64,000 bases of DNA, taken from positions 106,417,295 to 106,481,294 of the forward strand of contig CM077159.1 of assembly GCA_039583875.1 (NCBI GenBank), given 5' to 3'. This DNA is from Platanthera guangdongensis (lineage: Eukaryota > Streptophyta > Magnoliopsida > Asparagales > Orchidaceae). Made by a program: the position numbers and the translations under genes. Shown in pieces: positions 19,795-30,914 of the stretch. The notes beneath the pieces were generated by a model, which saw only the letters and a list, made by a program, of their open reading frames with translations, ran no database searches and was not told where the DNA came from. The first letter of the stretch is position 1, and every line of letters begins with the position of its first letter.

Positions 19795-20853
19795 TTAACT
19801 TTCCTCCAGCGTGGTAAATCGACTGTCAAAACTCGCAAAACGAGCGTCAAAATCGGTCTGCATCACGTCTAAGCGTGTGTGAATAGACCCAAACTGACGA
19901 TCCCAATATCTTTGAGGACCGGGCTCTGAAGAAGGATCCTGTGGTGCTGGTGGATTCTGGGGATAGTGTATAGTTCCACTAGGACCGCCACCGAAATCAA
20001 GATCAAGATCCCCGCCACTGACCGCTGGGGGGATAGCCTCAAACTCTCCATCACGTCGTCGCGCAAGGCCGAGGGCCTGGAGGGTCTGGAACTGGATGAC
20101 TTGCGGCGTCTGGACGCAGCTCAGTCGCGGAAGAGTATCACAAAGACCGATCTGCTTGGTGAGATAAGTGATGAAGTTCCCGTCGTGTACCGCTCCCAAT
20201 CTCGCATTTTCGGCCTGGTGTCGAAAGAAAATTGCGAGCAAATAACCAAGGTTGAGGGGGACCCGGTAAAACATAATATATAAATATAGTAAATCCGCCC
20301 GAGTCACCACTCCATGGCTGTCGCCGCGACCAGCAATAGTAAAGGTGAGGATGTTGTGGAGAATGCGCAAAGCAGGAGAAATGAGGTGGCTGCCTTTAGA
20401 TTTCTTAGCGGTATAGGGCGCGTTGTCATTACTGAGTTCCGCCCAATAGGTGAGAAGGTTGACATCGGGAGGGAAATCAGTAAGGAGACCGAGGTAGGCG
20501 GGAGATTGGGAGAAGGCCTCCGAGCAAAATCCCATGACGACATTGAGTTGTCTGATGGTGAGCTGATGCATCACCCCACACACGCGAAAGACGATGAAAT
20601 CGTCATTCGCCACCCAACGGAACTCAAATGATGCCAAGAACTCGACGGTGAGCTCAAGGAAGGCGTTCTCCGAAATGGAGAAGAGGGAACTCCATCCAGG
20701 GGTGGATAGGAATTCCCTAACCAAATCTGCTGCTCCAAATGTTGCAAGGATCGCCCATTCCAAGATGCGGAAAATGCCAAGGGGTTTGACGCGTAGGCGA
20801 TCGCTACGATCTTGCTGGGTTTGGTTTTCAAATAGGAGCTTGGATTCCACCAT
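19795..20853 (-). CDS. ATH-C downstream ORF (Athila ORF-1 / plant transposon-type protein)
   Basis: A complete 352-residue frame. Residues 1-60 are a basic start (QDRSDRLRVKPLGIFRILEW). Residues 60-245 form a domain with LELTVEFLASFEF, VFRVCGVMHQLTIRQLNVVMGF and LLYLYIMFYRVPLNLGYLLAIFFRHQ, as in the 'putative plant transposon' or Athila ORF-1 families. A Pro/Gly-rich stretch and a C-terminal heptad part (DARFASFDSRFTTLEES) follow. In Athila elements an ORF in this region after pol has been called env-like. Here it has no clear signal peptide, and the segment near residues 207-220 is hydrophobic but short. It lies in the promoter-distal half, directly after a palindrome-rich spacer. It is the only retrotransposon ORF in the window without an internal stop. 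Function is unknown; family match is from memory. Confidence 0.65.
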   Translation of the reverse strand: MVESKLLFENQTQQDRSDRLRVKPLGIFRILEWAILATFGAADLVREFLSTPGWSSLFSISENAFLELTVEFLASFEFRWVANDDFIVFRVCGVMHQLTIRQLNVVMGFCSEAFSQSPAYLGLLTDFPPDVNLLTYWAELSNDNAPYTAKKSKGSHLISPALRILHNILTFTIAGRGDSHGVVTRADLLYLYIMFYRVPLNLGYLLAIFFRHQAENARLGAVHDGNFITYLTKQIGLCDTLPRLSCVQTPQVIQFQTLQALGLARRRDGEFEAIPPAVSGGDLDLDFGGGPSGTIHYPQNPPAPQDPSSEPGPQRYWDRQFGSIHTRLDVMQTDFDARFASFDSRFTTLEES

Positions 20854-21958
20854 GGTGGGATCCGCGGGGTGTTCGGAGGAGGAAGCGGTGGAGCGAGGGT
20901 GGTGGCGAGGCCTTGTGGAAGGAGGAAAGAAAATAGGTGCTCGGGTTAGCTAGGGAAAAGAGGAGGGCTGGAAGGTGTGGATGAAGCTTAGGGGGAGAAA
21001 CCCTATTTATAAGGTGTTTTTTGTTGGTCACGCCCCACGTCACGCCCGTGACAGGGGGCCTGTACTTAAAGAAAAATAAAAAAAGGAATCCAATGCAACC
21101 TGCCTTGGATTCGCTGGTCATGCCCCAGAGTCATGCCCGTGACTCTAGGGCGTGTCACACAAAAAACACAGGCTGGCTGGAATCTGAGGCATTGACCAAG
21201 TCAATGCCTCGAATTCGCTAGACACGGCCTAGGGTCACGTCCGTGACCCTGAGGCGTGTAACTAAAAACGTTTAAAAAAACATTTGTTTTTTTTCATTGG
21301 GGCTTGGGGATTCCCGGGTCAGTTACGGCCGTGACTATCCTTTGTCACGGGTGTGACATGGATCGCCACGGGCATGACTAGGCAAAAAAAATTGTTGTTC
21401 CTAGTACATTTCGTCGAACGGGATTATGCTTTTGTCACGCCCGTGACCATTTAAGGTCACGCCCATGACTGTAACATAAGTTTGAATGGAGACCGGCGTT
21501 CGACGAAAACAACAACAGTGCTCGTGACCCACAGGTCATGCCCGTGACCCACAGGTTACGCCTGTGACATCAACGAGAGACGAATGAAAAACTGCTCTCG
21601 ACAAAACCGCTCTCGAGTTTCGCAAGATGAACTAAACACGGTTCTGTCATGCCCGTGACCCATAGGTCACAACCGTGACAGAGGCATGTGCGAACAGAAA
21701 TTTTTTTTTTGTTCCTCTTTTTTTCAAATATTTTTTTAAAATATTTTTTGACAGAAATAGAAGAAACAAAATAAAAATTACCAACATGAAGAACTCGCAT
21801 GAAGTTGACGTTCGAAGCCGATCGATCATCACGACACAAAGATTCTTCAAACATGCAAAAACTCAAAGATAAAAAATGAAAAAAAGGATAACTATGGGGT
21901 GCCTTCCACAAGCGCTTTGTTTATGGTCCTTGAGCTCGACCTTTGTGGTGTGTGCTTA
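20854..21958. repeat. ATH-C spacer with GTCACGCCCGTGAC array and remnant polyprotein tail
   Basis: Between gag-protease and the downstream ORF. From 21020 to 21680 about twelve GTCACGCCCGTGAC-type palindromes recur every 50-90 bases, the same motif as in the LTR. Two CGACGA-type pieces (21411 'cgtcgaacg' and 21495 'gttcgacga') are mixed in. At 21897-21950 the minus strand encodes SSRTINKALVEG, the short tail that follows integrase in Athila-type polyproteins. Here it follows protease directly, so pol is deleted. Confidence 0.65.
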
Positions 21959-23620
21959 CTATGTTATGGGCTTTTCAGATAGATAAGCCGACACAAATAC
22001 CGGAAGTTTGGAACCCTCCGCTAGAGATAAAAATTGTGAATGATCTAACACGTGTTCAAGTTCTAAAGTTGGAGGTTCCACAAACGAAGTTCTTAAGGGG
22101 TCACTACCTAATCTAAGAGTTTCTAAAATAGGTGCGCGTGTAATCAAATGGTTATTACTAATTTCATGAGAAATTAAATTTAAAGTTTCAAAATTGTCGT
22201 CATGAAAAATAGGCGAATAAAATTTTTCAGAAAATAAGATGGAGTCTTCTTCGAGAGAAGCCTTCAAATAGTAACATGAGTCGTCATTTGAGAGCGAATT
22301 TTTCATAGACAAGTCAATAGTAAAGGTAACTTCTTCATCTCTGACTCTAAGGAGAAGTTTTCGGTTACTAACATCTATAATGGCAAGCGCGGTGGCGAGA
22401 AAAGGGCGACCGAGAATGAGTGGTACCGCGGTGTCCTCTTCGATGTCAAAGATGACGAAATCTACCGCAAAGAAAAATTTGTCAACTTTGACAACCACAT
22501 CCTTAATAGTACCTATAGGGAGTTTGACAGACCGATCTGCCAATTGAATAAACATTCTTGTGGGTTTAGGCTCTCCTAATCCCAATTTCTTCACTAAAGA
22601 ATACGACATTAAATTAATTAAGGTGCCTAAATCGGCTAATGCACGTGTTACTAATAAATCCTCAAATAAACAAGGAATAGAGAAACTACCCGAATCGGGT
22701 AATTTCCTAGGAAATTTATTAAGTAAAACTGCCGAACACTCCGCGTTCAACTGAACCGTGGAGATATCTTCAAGTTTCTTTTTATTGGATAAAAGATCCT
22801 TGAGGTACTTGACATACTTTGACATTTGTGCTATTACATCGCAAAACGGTAAATTTATTTGAATTTGCTTAAACATATCTAAAAATTTACCGTAATGCTT
22901 ATCCACCCGGTCTTTTAGTATTCTAGAAGTATAAGGAAGAGGCGGTTGATAAGACTTTGGTTTATTATCATTAGAAGGCTTAGGGTGAGGAGAAGGTGAA
23001 GAGATTGTTACCTCCGTATCAACTGGAATTGGAGAAGTAGTTACCTCCTTCCCGCTTCGTAGAGTGATGGCTTTGGCTTGCTCCCTTGGGTTGGGCTCCG
23101 TGTTTCCCGATAGCGCTCCTTGTTGGCGATCAGAGAGCATTTTAGTGATTTGCCCAATTTGGTTCTCCAAATTACGAAGAGATCTGGTGAGATTGAGGAT
23201 GTTGGCATCATTTGTAGTTGTATATTTGGTGAACAACTCCTCAAGATTAGGAGCTTTTGGAGCCTGTGCTGGAAAATAACCGGGTGGAATTGTGTTTGGT
23301 GGGCGCGTCGCGTTCCCCGGATTACTCCAAGACAAGTGGGGGTGATTCCTTATACATGGGTGATAAGTATTACCAAAATTATTACCCGAATTATACGGTG
23401 GCCGATTCGAATTACCCATGTAATCCACATGTTCGGCAATGGTGGAAGGTTCCCAATATTGGGGTTCACTGGTAGGTGTAAACAAGGAAGAAAACATCTC
23501 GGCTATTTGTTTTTGTAGTTTCTCAACCTGGAGAGATAAACTTGAAACCGTATCGATTTCGTACATCCCGGCCGGCTTAGGTAGATGAGACCGGAGTGTA
23601 CTCCACTGATACGTGTTCAT
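21959..23620 (-). pseudogene. ATH-C gag C-terminal part and aspartic protease
   Basis: A 553-residue open stretch, in frame with 23854-23642 but after a stop at 23642. Residues 1-190 are gag tail with a Pro/Asn-rich YNSGNNFGNTYHPCIRNHP stretch and a LEELFTKYTTTNDANI..LRNLENQIGQ helical part. From about 215 comes the conserved LPYTSRIL..KHYGKFLDMFKQIQINLPF block. The retropepsin-like domain (about 300-430) has ALADLGTLINLMSYSLVKKL, in which the usual D-x-G-A active site reads DLGT, and the flap partner VPLILGRPFLATA. The frame ends soon after, where RT would be expected. Confidence 0.85.
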
Positions 23621-23641
23621 GGCCGTACCTTCTATAAGTTC

Positions 23642-24467
23642 TTAGGCGGCCGCCAGTGTTTTGTTGTTTAACGTTCCACCGGCGGCGATATCAATATGTT
23701 GTATCGTTTGTTGATTGGGACCATTATAGAAGGTTTGGATTTGCAACCAATCAGGGATTTCATGATGCAGACAACGGCGAAGCAATTCCTTAAATCGCTC
23801 CCAAGTATCATATAACGTTTCCGTATCAACTTTGGGAGAAATAAGTAATATCATTGCGCAACTTGGCCGTTTTTACGGGCGGAAAATATTTCGTGCGAAA
23901 GTTTTCCGTCATCTCGGCCCAAGTAGTGATTGAGCCTCTTGGTAGAGAACCCAACCACTATTTGGCTTTGGTACGCAAAGAAAAAGGAAAAAGCCTTAGC
24001 CGGATGGCATCATCCGAAACCCCATTAATTTTAAAAGTGTCACATATTTCTAGAAAGTTAGAAATATGTGCGTTGGGATCCTCATCTTGAAGCCCATCAA
24101 ATTATACATATTGTTGTACCATTTGGATGATGCTTGGCTTCAATTCAAAGTTATTGTTCGCAATAGTGAGACAAACAATACTTGATTGAGCATTATTCAA
24201 ATTTGGTCAAGCATAATAAGACATAGTCTGTTGATCATCCATATTTGGATTTTAGTCACCTAAAATTGAAGAAAATTAAAAAGATGAAGAAGTAGAAGAA
24301 GAAGAGGAAGAAGTAGAAGAAGAAGAAGAAGAAGAAGAAGAAGTGTCACCGATGGATTTCTCAACCAAGTCTGGAGAATTGAGATCGCAGAGTCTTAGAC
24401 GTCGCTGTAAGCTTTGCTCGATCTCCGGATCCAAATCAAGTAGATTTGACGGATTCCTTCGGGTCAT
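23642..24467 (-). pseudogene. ATH-C gag N-terminal part
   Basis: ATG at 24467 opens MTRRNPSNLLDLDPEIEQSLQRR, an N-terminus like that of ATH-D (YDPEIERTILARR), followed by a Ser run encoded by a GAA/TTC microsatellite (24280-24345). After frame breaks the Retrotrans_gag-type core follows at 24240-23860 (ANNNFELKPSIIQMVQQ, FDGLQDEDPNAHISNFLEIC, IRLRLFPFSLRTKAK) and continues at 23854-23642 (TLYDTWERFKELLRRC, QIQTFYNG). At least one frameshift (near 23860) and several stops are seen. Confidence 0.8.
24280..24345. repeat. GAA/TTC microsatellite in ATH-C gag
   Basis: An interrupted GAA run coding for poly-Ser on the minus strand. It explains the low-complexity protein start. Confidence 0.85.
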
Positions 24468-24575
24468 ACACCAAAATAAAACAAAATAAATTTTTTTGAT
24501 TTTGATTTTTTTAAAAAAACAAAAAGAAAATGATAAAACTAATAGATCCTTGCTTTCAAAATATCAACAAAAACT

Positions 24576-24593
24576 TCCCCGGCAACGGTGCCA
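24576..24593 (-). promoter_or_regulatory. ATH-C primer-binding site (Athila type)
   Basis: In sense TGGCACCGTTGCCGGGGA, six bases after the LTR end CATCA. This is the well-known Athila-type site, usually assigned to tRNA-Asp. Confidence 0.85.
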
Positions 24594-24599
24594 AAAACT

Positions 24600-24666
24600 T
24601 GATGAAGAATTTATATAGTTTTAAATTATATCCAAACTAATAATCTCGAAATAGGTTAGTGCACCT
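24600..24666 (-). repeat. ATH-C 5' LTR, first piece
   Basis: It matches 16224-16290 of the 3' LTR up to the target CACCT (24662-24666), where COP-B inserted. The LTR resumes at 31180. Confidence 0.88.
24662..24666. other. TSD of COP-B/TRIM-1 unit, left copy (CACCT)
   Basis: The uninterrupted LTR reads ..gtgCACCTatcg at 16280-16295. Here CACCT is followed by the COP-B LTR start TGTTGG. The second copy is at 31175-31179, right of TRIM-1. Confidence 0.85.
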
Positions 24667-26677
24667 TGTTGGATCCCTAGTTTGATTTGGGCTACGTTAA
24701 CTAAGTCACTAAGCTAGCATCATTTGACCCAACATGTATAGCCAGGGTCATAGTTGTGTCCTAGAGTCTAGGACAAGTCCTTAGAGTCAACAACACATGG
24801 ACCAGCTATCAACAAGACTGCCAGAGACTCAAAACTTAGAAGAATTCAAAGACTGTAAAATGAATTCGACGTTCGTCGAACTCAGGTCGACGATTGTCGT
24901 GCTCAGCTCGACAATCTCAGAGAAAATTCTCTGAGCTGAGCTCGACGAACTCTATTTTTTGGTCGATGAAAACTTGGACACTACAACAACACTTCAAGTT
25001 CAGAAAACATCAAGATATTCTAAGTCCTTGGAATCAGACTTTTGTCGACGAACTTAGTTCTCAGCTCGACGAACTCTATTCTTTGGTCGACGATCTTTGG
25101 TCTACCTTCTGCATTCTGTCCAAGACTATGTTCTCTAGACTCAGGTCGACGAACTTAGTTCTCTGCCCGACGATTTCTAGATTCTCTACTTCAACTTCTT
25201 AAAGCCAGAAGCTTTTCATATTTTTCTAAGTCCAGATTCATCTTCAGTCGACGAATTACAGATTCTCAGCTCGACGAACTTTGACCACTTTGGCTAGAGT
25301 TATCCAGCAACAATAAATGGTCCTCAGCTCGACGAAATCAAATTCTTAGGTCGACGATTTCTGGATACTTCAACTCTTTCATTTCAGAAGCATCTGTGAA
25401 TATTCTAAGTCCATAATCAACTCCAGTCGACGAAGCCAGTTATCAGCTCGACGAACTTTAGACACAGAAAAGGCAAAGTTTCTTAAGCATGTAGTTCTGT
25501 TATCAGATCGACGATCTTGGAACTCAGCTCGACGAACAGAAGTTATCTGATCGACGAACACAACAACTCAGCTCGACGAACTGTGGACTCAGCTCGACGA
25601 TTTTTGTCATCTGTTCGACGATTCCAGACTTAGTATTTCTTTCCTCTGTCCTCATTCTATGACAATAATTTCAGAATGATTAATGATAAAATATTATCTG
25701 AATATTACCGTTGGACGGTGCATTGATCACCACTTTCCTCAGAATTATTGCTTTCCATTTTTCCAAGGGACAGTTGGGGAAATAAATCAATGCAGTTTAT
25801 TTTCAAGGCCGCCATCATTGATTGCAGTAGAGGAATTCAAATTTCGAAAGACAAAGTTCTTCAGAAAATATAAAAGATATTTTTTTTCTTTTCTTGCAGA
25901 ACACAGCATACATAGAGACACACAGACACATAGAGAATTATAGTCAGTCTATCTTCAAGAGTTTCTCTGCTCCATCATTCTTTCACAGCTTTCTGATACA
26001 GAAAAGAAGCCCTAGGCCAGAGGCAGATCAGCTATTGAAAAAGAAGAACAATCAATGTAATTTAGGAGTCTTCTTTCTTTATCACTCCAGGAAACTTCAA
26101 AGGACAACAAATAATCCATCTGTTAAGAAGTTCCTGGAGATTTCTCTAGTCAAGGCTGCAGTTTGAAGGCCTACTCACCCTGTGCAAAGCTTCCTAGCCT
26201 AAATCCTTTTAAATCTCAGGGGGAGCTTTGACAACATCACTGAATCCACATAGTCTTTTCATTGTGATTAAGAAAAGAAGACTTTCATCACTTTCTCATC
26301 CCCACCTCTGTACAGGGTTTTAATTCCCTTCAAAATTATTCTGGTTCACAAGTCTCCTTCCAAAAGACTTGAGGATTGGTTTTTGAGCACTTGATCAAAA
26401 GCTCATTGGTGTCAGACACCTGATCAAAAATCTGAGTGGATTCCTACCAGGGTGGTAGAAGAGTGGATGTACCCAAGTTGGGGAACCATTATAAACTCTT
26501 GTGTTGTCTGGATGCCCATTTCTTTTATGTTCTTGATGTGGCTGTGATTATTAGGATTGCAGTTTATATTTAGTTAATTTTATTCCTGCACTAGATTAAA
26601 TCAGAAGAAAATTTAATAAACCCTGAATACTCTATTCACCCCCTCTTGAGCATTCCTGATCTAACAACTCACTTTTA
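24667..26677 (+). repeat. COP-B 5' LTR
   Basis: It starts TGTTGGATCCCTAG and ends ..ACTCACTTTTA, two bases before the primer site (expected CA end decayed to TA). Its start (TTTGATTTGGG) and end (CTCTATTCACCCCCTC.., GATCTAACA) are like the COP-A LTR. The second LTR is missing. It holds a palindrome array at 24860-25630; open frames inside it are chance. Confidence 0.82.
24860..25630. repeat. CGACGA palindrome array in COP-B LTR
   Basis: More than twenty TCGACGAA or TCGACGAT units, usually as CAGCTCGACGAAC or AGGTCGACGATC, irregularly spaced over 770 bases. This is the longest CGACGA array in the window. The half-site order (TCGTCGAACT..GGTCGACGA) gives local hairpins, for example near 24868-24910. 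Confidence 0.85.
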
Positions 26678-26679
26678 AT

Positions 26680-26691
26680 TGGTATCAGAGC
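26680..26691 (+). promoter_or_regulatory. COP-B primer-binding site
   Basis: TGGTATCAGAGC just after the LTR end, about 100 bases before the gag ATG. Confidence 0.85.
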
Positions 26692-26787
26692 AGGTTCCTT
26701 TGATTGTACAAGCTAACACTTGAACCAAAGATCCTTTGTTAGATCTAAATTTTATTTTTATTTCCATTTAGATTTATATACACAGCT

Positions 26788-28383
26788 ATGGCACAGAAAA
26801 ATGACTATGCAAGCACCCGACCTCCAGTTTGCAACCTAAATAGGTTTGCCATCTGGAAGGAAAGAATCAAATTGTACATGAACTCTATTGATGAATATAT
26901 CTACAATTCCATCTTGACAGGTCCTCCTCAAGCCACTGCATCTACCTCTACAGCAACATCTTCAAGCACAACTGCAGTTCCACCACCTGAGTGGACTGAG
27001 GCCCAGAAGAAAGCAAAGATTGCTGATGCCAAGGCAATGAACATACTGGCACAAGCAATGTCTGATGACATTTTTCAAAAGGTGGCTGAGTGCACGTCTG
27101 CAAAAGCAATCTGGGATTCACTCAACCAAATGGTGGCTGGCTCAGTAGATGAGAGGAAAGATAGAAGATAAAACCTCATCACATAATATGAAAACTTAAA
27201 AAAGGATGAAGCAAAAATAGTTGAAGTGATGTACAACAGGCTTAGCTCCATCATCAATGAGCTAAGGACCTTAGATAAAGAAATCACCTTGACTGAAGTA
27301 AATTACAAGATCCTTATGTGCTTCCCAAGCTCATGGGATTCAAGGATCTGACCCATAAAGGAGGTCAGAAGCCTAAATGAGATATCCACTAAATCTCTAT
27401 TAGGCAAACTAACGTCCTATGAACAGCTGATTAAATCCAGGGAGGAAGCTGAGCAAAGAACACCCCCTCCAGCAAGAAAAGAGCATATCATTGCTTTCAA
27501 GGCAGCTGAAGAGATAGAGACTCCTTCAACAAATGAAGAACTGATGAGTTTATTTGCCAAAAGATTCTACAAAATGACAAGAAAAGATTTCAGGAGGAAG
27601 TCATCAAGGCAGGATGACAAGCCTAGATATGATAAGACACCAACCAAAGAAGTTGTGTGTTTTGGATACAGGAAGCCTGGGCACTTCATCTCTGAGTGTC
27701 CAGAGAATCAGAAGAAAGACAAGAGAAGAGAGAAAGATACCAGGAGACAGCACAACAACATGCCATCTTACAACAAATACAAGAAGAAGGAGAAGGGCTT
27801 TGTGGCTGAAACCTGGAGTGAGACAGAGGATGACTCTACTTCTTCCAGCTCTAGTGAAGATGAGGAAGAGGTAAGGGCCAAGGAGGTTTGCCTTATGGAA
27901 ATTGATGCTTCTAGGAGACACTCAGAAGAAGAAGATTCAGAAAATGAAGCAGGTTCTGAGTCTGAGGCTGACAAGGTATTATCCTCTTTTGATTACAGTT
28001 CTGATTCCTTTAAATTTGAATTCAAAACAATGTGTATAGATTTAATTAATTCAGAAAAGGAAATCAAAACTCTTAGGGAAAAATTAGGAAACCTAGAGAA
28101 TGGTAACTCTGAAAATAATAGGTTAAAGGATGAATTGTGTTTAGCTAATGAACAAATAATACTGCTAAAGACTGAGCTTTGTGAGGCTAAACAACTTGAG
28201 GAAACTCTTAATGGAAGAAGCCTCAAGCTGATGGACATCACAAGCACTGTAAATGCCAGACTCAATGGCAAGCTAGGCTTGGGTGCTTCATCAAGTTTGC
28301 CTCGCATCCTCAAGAAAAATATCCTGACTACCCCCATCAAATTTGTCTCTGCTAAGGGGAAAGAAAAATTAAAGAAAAATTAA
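26788..28383 (+). pseudogene. COP-B gag (UBN2-type) with damaged zinc knuckle
   Basis: ATG at 26788 opens DYASTRPPVCNLNRFAIWKERIKLYM, very like COP-A gag. The frame is cut by a stop at 27169-27171 and by further stops near 27186 and 27349. It is open again from 27544 in the same frame to 28383. The zinc knuckle at about 27655 reads CFGYRKPGHFISEC, with the second Cys changed to Tyr, whereas COP-A lost the first. Acidic Ser/Glu stretches, a helical ENNRLKDELCLANEQIILLKTEL part (coiled-coil-like) and the LNGRSLKLMDITSTVNARLN block follow. Confidence 0.9.
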
Positions 28384-28926
28384 ACAATAGAAAATGTTCT
28401 CAAATCAATAGGTTTGAAAACCAAAAATCAGAAAACCTTAAGTAATAACAAGGTTCAGCAGAATTCGTCGAACTTAGATCGACGAAATGCAGCCAGTTCG
28501 TCGAACGCAGATCGACGAACTCTGAACGAAAACTATAGTTATAATTATTCGTCTAACTGCAATTGACGAACTCTGTATGGTTCGTCGAGCAGAGGTCGAC
28601 GAACGTGGGGCACAAAAAATGAACATGTTCATTCTCTGGGCAGAGATCGACGATCTCAACACAATTCGTCGAACTCTTGTCGACGAACACACAAAAATTC
28701 GTCAAAACCAGAAAGACTTAACCAAAATTTTAACTATAACAACAACTCAAATAATTCAAGGAAAGCATTCAATCCACTAGCTGATTGGGTTATACCACCT
28801 AGGAGATATCACCCTCTAGGATATAAATCCCAACCTGAATTTTCTATAATCTCTAGCTTTTCATTTCAGCAAAGCAAAGGACCCAAGGTAACCTGGGTCA
28901 AGAACAATTAATTATTTTCATTGCAG
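28384..28926 (+). pseudogene. COP-B gag C-terminal tail with in-frame palindrome repeats and intron-like block
   Basis: The gag frame goes on after the stop at 28381. Region 28455-28700 encodes SSN-x-x-RR peptides from CGACGA units; then comes NPLADWVIPPRRYHPLGYKS, as in COP-A. At 28888-28926 a 39-nt GT..AG block holds a TAA. Because 39 is a multiple of three, the PR frame after it is the gag frame. In COP-A the block is 40 nt and the frames differ by one; in both cases leaving out the block joins gag to PR in frame. Confidence 0.6.
28455..28700. repeat. In-frame CGACGA palindrome array in COP-B gag tail
   Basis: Five to six TTCGTCGAAC..AGnTCGACGAAC units, each a near-palindrome, in the same place of the polyprotein as the array of COP-A (10565-10755). 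Confidence 0.8.
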
Positions 28927-29691
28927 GTGAAAAGTTGTCCAGGAGTGAATCAACCATGGTACCTAGACAGTGGGTGCTCCAATCATATGACAGGCAGCAA
29001 GGACAATCTAACTAATTATAAGTCCAAGCCAAGACCAAAGGTTATCTTTGGGGACTCCAAATGTGGCCAGTCATAAGGCTATGGAGTAGTGAAGATTGAA
29101 GCAATTACTTTCAAGAAAGTTACCTATGTCAAAGGACTCAAACATAACCTCATCTCCATAAGTCAGTTATGTGATGAAGGTTATCAGGTACACTTTAACT
29201 CATCCTCTTGCATTATTTCTAATAAGAAAAATCAAATAGTTTTAATTGGAAATAGACAAGGTAACATATATTTAGTTGATTTTCTATCTACCACTTCTGA
29301 TATCTGCTTACTTGATATATCTAGTAATCAGAATGATTTATGGCATAAAAGGATAGGTCATGTAAACTTGAAAAATATTGCTAGGCTATCTAAAGACAAC
29401 CTTATTAGAGATCTACCTTCTGGCCCCTACAAGAAGGAAGGTCTCTGCAGTGCTTGTCAACTAGGCGAGCAAACTAAATCTAGTTTTAAATCTGTAAATA
29501 AAAGTGATTCACCTAGGATTTTGTATCTGCTACATATGGATCTCTTTGGACCCATTGCTGTACAAAGCTTAGGAGGGAAATCCTATACCTTAGTTATTGT
29601 GGATGACTTCTCAAGGTTCACTTGGGTATCCTTTCTGAGATCTAAGTCAGATACCTTCAAGATTCTTACAGATTTTCTCAGGACCATATAG
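28927..29691 (+). pseudogene. COP-B pol: protease, pre-integrase region, first part of integrase
   Basis: The PR motif WYLDSGCSNHMTGS (about 28962-29000) has an intact DSG. A stop at 29074 breaks the frame before GYGVVKIEAITFKKV. The open part 29089-29691 holds HNLISISQLCDEGY, the HHCC region (LWHKRIGHVN .. CSACQLGEQTK) and the integrase core start (LHMDLFGPIAV, VDDFSRFTWVSFLRSKS). It ends in a stop at 29689-29691. Confidence 0.88.
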
Positions 29692-30712
29692 ATTGAGTTC
29701 TCTACTCATGTTGCATTGATCAGAAGTGATCATGGTACAGAGTTTGAGTCTTTTCTTATGCATGAGTTCTGTGTGAAGGAAGGTATCAGACAATGTTTCT
29801 CAGCTCCTAGAACTCCCCAACAAAATGGGGTAGCTGAAAGGAAAAATAGGACACTCATTGAAGCTGCATGTACATTGCTTGCAGATACTTACATGCCACT
29901 AACATTTTGGTTAGAGGCTATAAACACTGCAAATTATGTCCTGAATAGAAGCCTGATACATAAACTGAAGAATAAGACTCCCTATGAATTACTTAAAGGG
30001 AAGAAACCTAAAATCAACTATTTTAAAGTATTTGGATGTATATGTTATATTCACAACAATAACAAAAGATACATTAGAAAGTTTGAGGCTAAGGCTGAAG
30101 AGGGAATTTTTCTAGGATATTCCCAAGTAAGCAAAGCCTATAGGGTTTTTAATAAATCATCATTAAAAATTGAAGAGTCCATTCATGTTTCTTTTGATGA
30201 AACTAACATGTCTTGCAAGGAGAAAGAGATTTCTACCAATAGCCCTTTGCAGGTACCTCACTTGTGTGAGAGATTGCATGAACTAAACCTTACCCAAAAG
30301 GTTCCAGCACATCCTTCTCCACAAGTTAATGAAGAGAGTGAAGATGAAAGCATTGAAGGAATTGAACTTCCTCTAACAGCAAACACAATTCCACAAGAGG
30401 AATTATTCCAAGATGTTGTTGCACAACCAACTCCACCCACTGATTTAGTCACACTTAGAGATCACCGAAGATCTCAAGTGATTGGAGACATATCAGTAGG
30501 TGTACAGACAAGACATCAACTCAATCAAGATGTGATGCATGTCTATTTTCTCTCTCAGGTTGAACCTCTATCCATCCATGATGCAGAGCAAGATCCCCAC
30601 TGGATCATTGCAATGCAGGAGGAATTAAATCAATTTTAGAGATGTAGAGTTTGGGATTTGGTTCCAAGACCCCAAGAATATCCAGTCATTGGAACCAAAA
30701 GGGTATACAGAA
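29692..30712 (+). pseudogene. COP-B pol: integrase core to RT start, truncated
   Basis: In frame with the previous segment. It holds IRSDHGTEFESFLMHEFC (second catalytic Asp), TPQQNGVAERKNRTLIEAA (catalytic Glu), TPYELLKGKKPKINYFKVFGC, an acidic linker and the RT entry [15 protein letters not shown]. After a stop at 30637 it reads WDLVPRPQEYPVIGTKR and breaks off at 30712, where the TRIM-1 LTR starts. The catalytic RT domain is absent. Confidence 0.88.
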
Positions 30713-30913
30713 TGTTGAGGTCCAGCAACGCCCCCCGGTGTTGGGAGGTACGGCGCGAGGCACTATGGCCCACACTAGTCGAACAGAAGGGTGTGTCCCT
30801 GGGCCTAACTGGCTGCCCCGTGGATCCTGCTGTACAGCTCTATAAAGGAGCGGTAGCGCCCTTCCTAACAGTCTGGGCTTTTGGGAGAGTTGGTTGCGCC
30901 ATGTTCCCTAACA
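30713..30913 (+). repeat. TRIM-1 left LTR
   Basis: TGTTGAGGTCCAGC..CCCTAACA. It differs from the right copy at roughly ten positions by eye and holds a 'ctataaagg' TATA-like stretch near 30839. Confidence 0.85.
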
Positions 30914-30914
30914 G

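Noticed and set aside
24276..24345. Poly-Ser protein as a separate gene
   Set aside because: Microsatellite inside the ATH-C gag start; the neighbouring residues match Athila-type gag.
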